The notes below the pieces were generated by a model, which was not told the origin of the DNA, did no database searches, and saw nothing but the letters and a program-made list of their open reading frames with translations. A program made the position numbers and the translations under genes. From the NCBI GenBank assembly GCA_902489185.1, contig CABTZC010000160.1, positions 1-5,394 of the forward strand: a DNA stretch of 5,394 nt. The letters are read 5' to 3'. This DNA is from an uncultured Brevibacterium sp. GTDB taxonomy: Bacteria; Actinomycetota; Actinomycetes; Actinomycetales; Brevibacteriaceae. This document shows, one piece after another, positions 4,390 through 5,394 of the stretch (position 1 is the first letter of the stretch; the number at the start of each line of letters is the position of its first letter).

Positions 4390-5394
4390 TTGGCCTTCGG
4401 TAAAGTCAAGCGTGCAATCATGAAGCGACTCCCCGAAACTGATGTTGCTAGCCTTCGAGCTGGTCGAGGTCGGTTGCGCAAGCAGATGAGGACCACCGCC
4501 ACAGTGATGCGTCGGTGGTCGATGCGTGACCGTCAAGTGAGAGCATTCCACAAAGCGCTAAAACGACCAATCAAGTCGAACTTAGTGTTTTGGGAATCAT
4601 TCGGGGGCAATGAAGCACTGTGCAACCCCGAAGCGCTATTTCGAAATGTCATCAAGGCAGGCGATCTGCAGCACCTGCAGCATGTATGGGCGCTCAAGCC
4701 GGGTGTCCAGAAGGACTCAAGGATTGTCCAGGAGTTTGAGAAACACCCACGTGTTAAGGTCGTCGACTATCGTTCTCCTGAGTATTTTGACTTGCTTGAA
4801 CGCGCCGGGTATTTGGTAAACAACGCCACTTTCCCAAAAGAGTTCATTAAACGCGACGGGCAGACGTACCTAAACATGTGGCACGGAACCCCGATGAAGA
4901 CCATGGGCTACGACGAACCAAAGGGTCCGCATCGATCGATCAATGTGTTGCGCAATTTCTTGTCAGCCGACTACCTGCTTTCATCCGGCGAGTACATGAC
5001 TAAAACTATGTACCTCGGTGCATACCACCTGGCTCCAGTCTTCACAGGAACTATCATTGAAGACGGCTTTCCTCGCATCGACCGCCAGTTTAAGCTTGGA
5101 AAACCCCGAGAACGCAGAACACTTCTTTACGCACCCACATGGCGCGGTGATTCTTTCCATTCACCTCATGTGGAAGCACAGCATCTGCTGGTTGTCATCG
5201 ATAAGCTAAAAGCGTTGCCAGAACTGTCAGGGTGGGATATTCGACTGAAAGTTCACCAGTCGGTCTATGCAAAGGTCGCCGAACTGCCGGAAATGGAACA
5301 TGTCCTTATCCCGAACAGCATCCCAACAAACGAAATTCTTGCTGATACCGGACTTCTGATAACGGACTTTTCCAGCATTTGGATGGATGCACTC
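4390..5394 (+). CDS. CDP-glycerol glycerophosphotransferase (TagB/TagF family), 3' end missing
   Basis: The enzyme transfers glycerol-phosphate from CDP-glycerol to a lipid-linked teichoic acid primer or chain at the cytoplasmic membrane face. 335 codons are open to the right edge. Motifs: a very basic N-terminus (1-62) likely to contact membrane phosphate groups; LVFWESFGGN (65-74) with CNPEALF (78-84), the usual family opening; LNMWHGTPMKTMGY (161-174) with catalytic H165; DGFPRID (225-231), equivalent to the family GYPRND; LLYAPTWRG (245-253); RLKVH (285-289) with the second conserved histidine H289; and TDFSSIWMD (325-333). Both histidines shown to matter in S. epidermidis TagF appear to be present. 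TTG 4390 is the chosen start. Priming (TagB) and polymerising (TagF) enzymes cannot be told apart here. Codons ending in A/T are commoner than in tagD, and the gap upstream suggests a separate unit or later acquisition. The C-terminus lies outside the window. Confidence 0.92.
   Translation, partial: MAFGKVKRAIMKRLPETDVASLRAGRGRLRKQMRTTATVMRRWSMRDRQVRAFHKALKRPIKSNLVFWESFGGNEALCNPEALFRNVIKAGDLQHLQHVWALKPGVQKDSRIVQEFEKHPRVKVVDYRSPEYFDLLERAGYLVNNATFPKEFIKRDGQTYLNMWHGTPMKTMGYDEPKGPHRSINVLRNFLSADYLLSSGEYMTKTMYLGAYHLAPVFTGTIIEDGFPRIDRQFKLGKPRERRTLLYAPTWRGDSFHSPHVEAQHLLVVIDKLKALPELSGWDIRLKVHQSVYAKVAELPEMEHVLIPNSIPTNEILADTGLLITDFSSIWMDAL
4491..4520 (+). repeat. 8-bp perfect inverted repeat inside the TagB/TagF-like gene
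   Basis: GACCACCG (4491-4498) and CGGTGGTC (4513-4520) are perfect reverse complements separated by 14 bases, about 100 bases into the gene. GATGCGT is also repeated directly at 4506-4512 and 4521-4527. The structure lies in the poorly conserved basic N-terminal coding region and may be incidental or an early-transcript hairpin. Confidence 0.4.

Noticed and set aside
1..5394. CRISPR arrays, tRNA or rRNA genes, insertion sequences, phage attachment sites
   Set aside because: No regularly spaced repeat array, cloverleaf-like sequence, transposase motif or terminal inverted repeats were seen on reading either strand.

Overview
The window looks like part of a cell-surface polymer (teichoic-acid-type) locus from a Gram-positive bacterium, most likely an actinomycete. 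Three things support this. The central genes strongly prefer G/C at third codon positions. The tagD product is unmistakably of the Gram-positive glycerol-3-phosphate cytidylyltransferase type. The leftward gene has a -10-like hexamer at exactly the distance expected for the leaderless mRNAs common in Actinomycetota. Nothing in the sequence fixes the genus.

Layout. Positions 1-87 are non-coding and hold overlapping inverted repeats just past the end of the leftward gene. Positions 88-1929 (minus strand) encode a 613-residue GT4-fold, TagE-like glycosyltransferase with an extra C-terminal domain. Positions 1930-2096 are a divergent intergenic region with a candidate promoter in each direction and a striking repeat/palindrome element in front of tagD. 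On the plus strand follow tagD (2097-2483), a perfect 9-bp intercistronic hairpin, an integral-membrane CDP-alcohol phosphatidyltransferase (2524-3360), and a family 2 glycosyltransferase (3360-4241) joined by a 1-base stop/start overlap. After a 148-bp, partly AT-rich gap comes the 5' part of a CDP-glycerol glycerophosphotransferase (TagB/TagF family). It starts at TTG 4390 and runs off the right edge.

How the genes may work together (inference). TagD makes CDP-glycerol from CTP and sn-glycerol-3-phosphate. The TagB/TagF-like enzyme adds or polymerises glycerol-phosphate from CDP-glycerol on a lipid-linked acceptor at the inner face of the membrane. The GT2 enzyme may build or decorate that acceptor or the repeat unit, and the divergent TagE-like enzyme may glycosylate the polymer. 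The membrane CDP-alcohol phosphatidyltransferase between tagD and the GT2 gene is the unexpected part. It could use a CDP-alcohol (possibly CDP-glycerol) to prime or modify the carrier, and its signature motif ends in His instead of the usual fourth Asp. No tagO- or tagA-like linkage gene or export transporter lies in the window, so the pathway is incomplete here.

The most interesting points are the CDP-alcohol phosphatidyltransferase with its Asp-to-His change beside tagD, the repeat/palindrome element at the tagD promoter, the intercistronic hairpin, and the compositional shift into the last gene with its non-ATG start.
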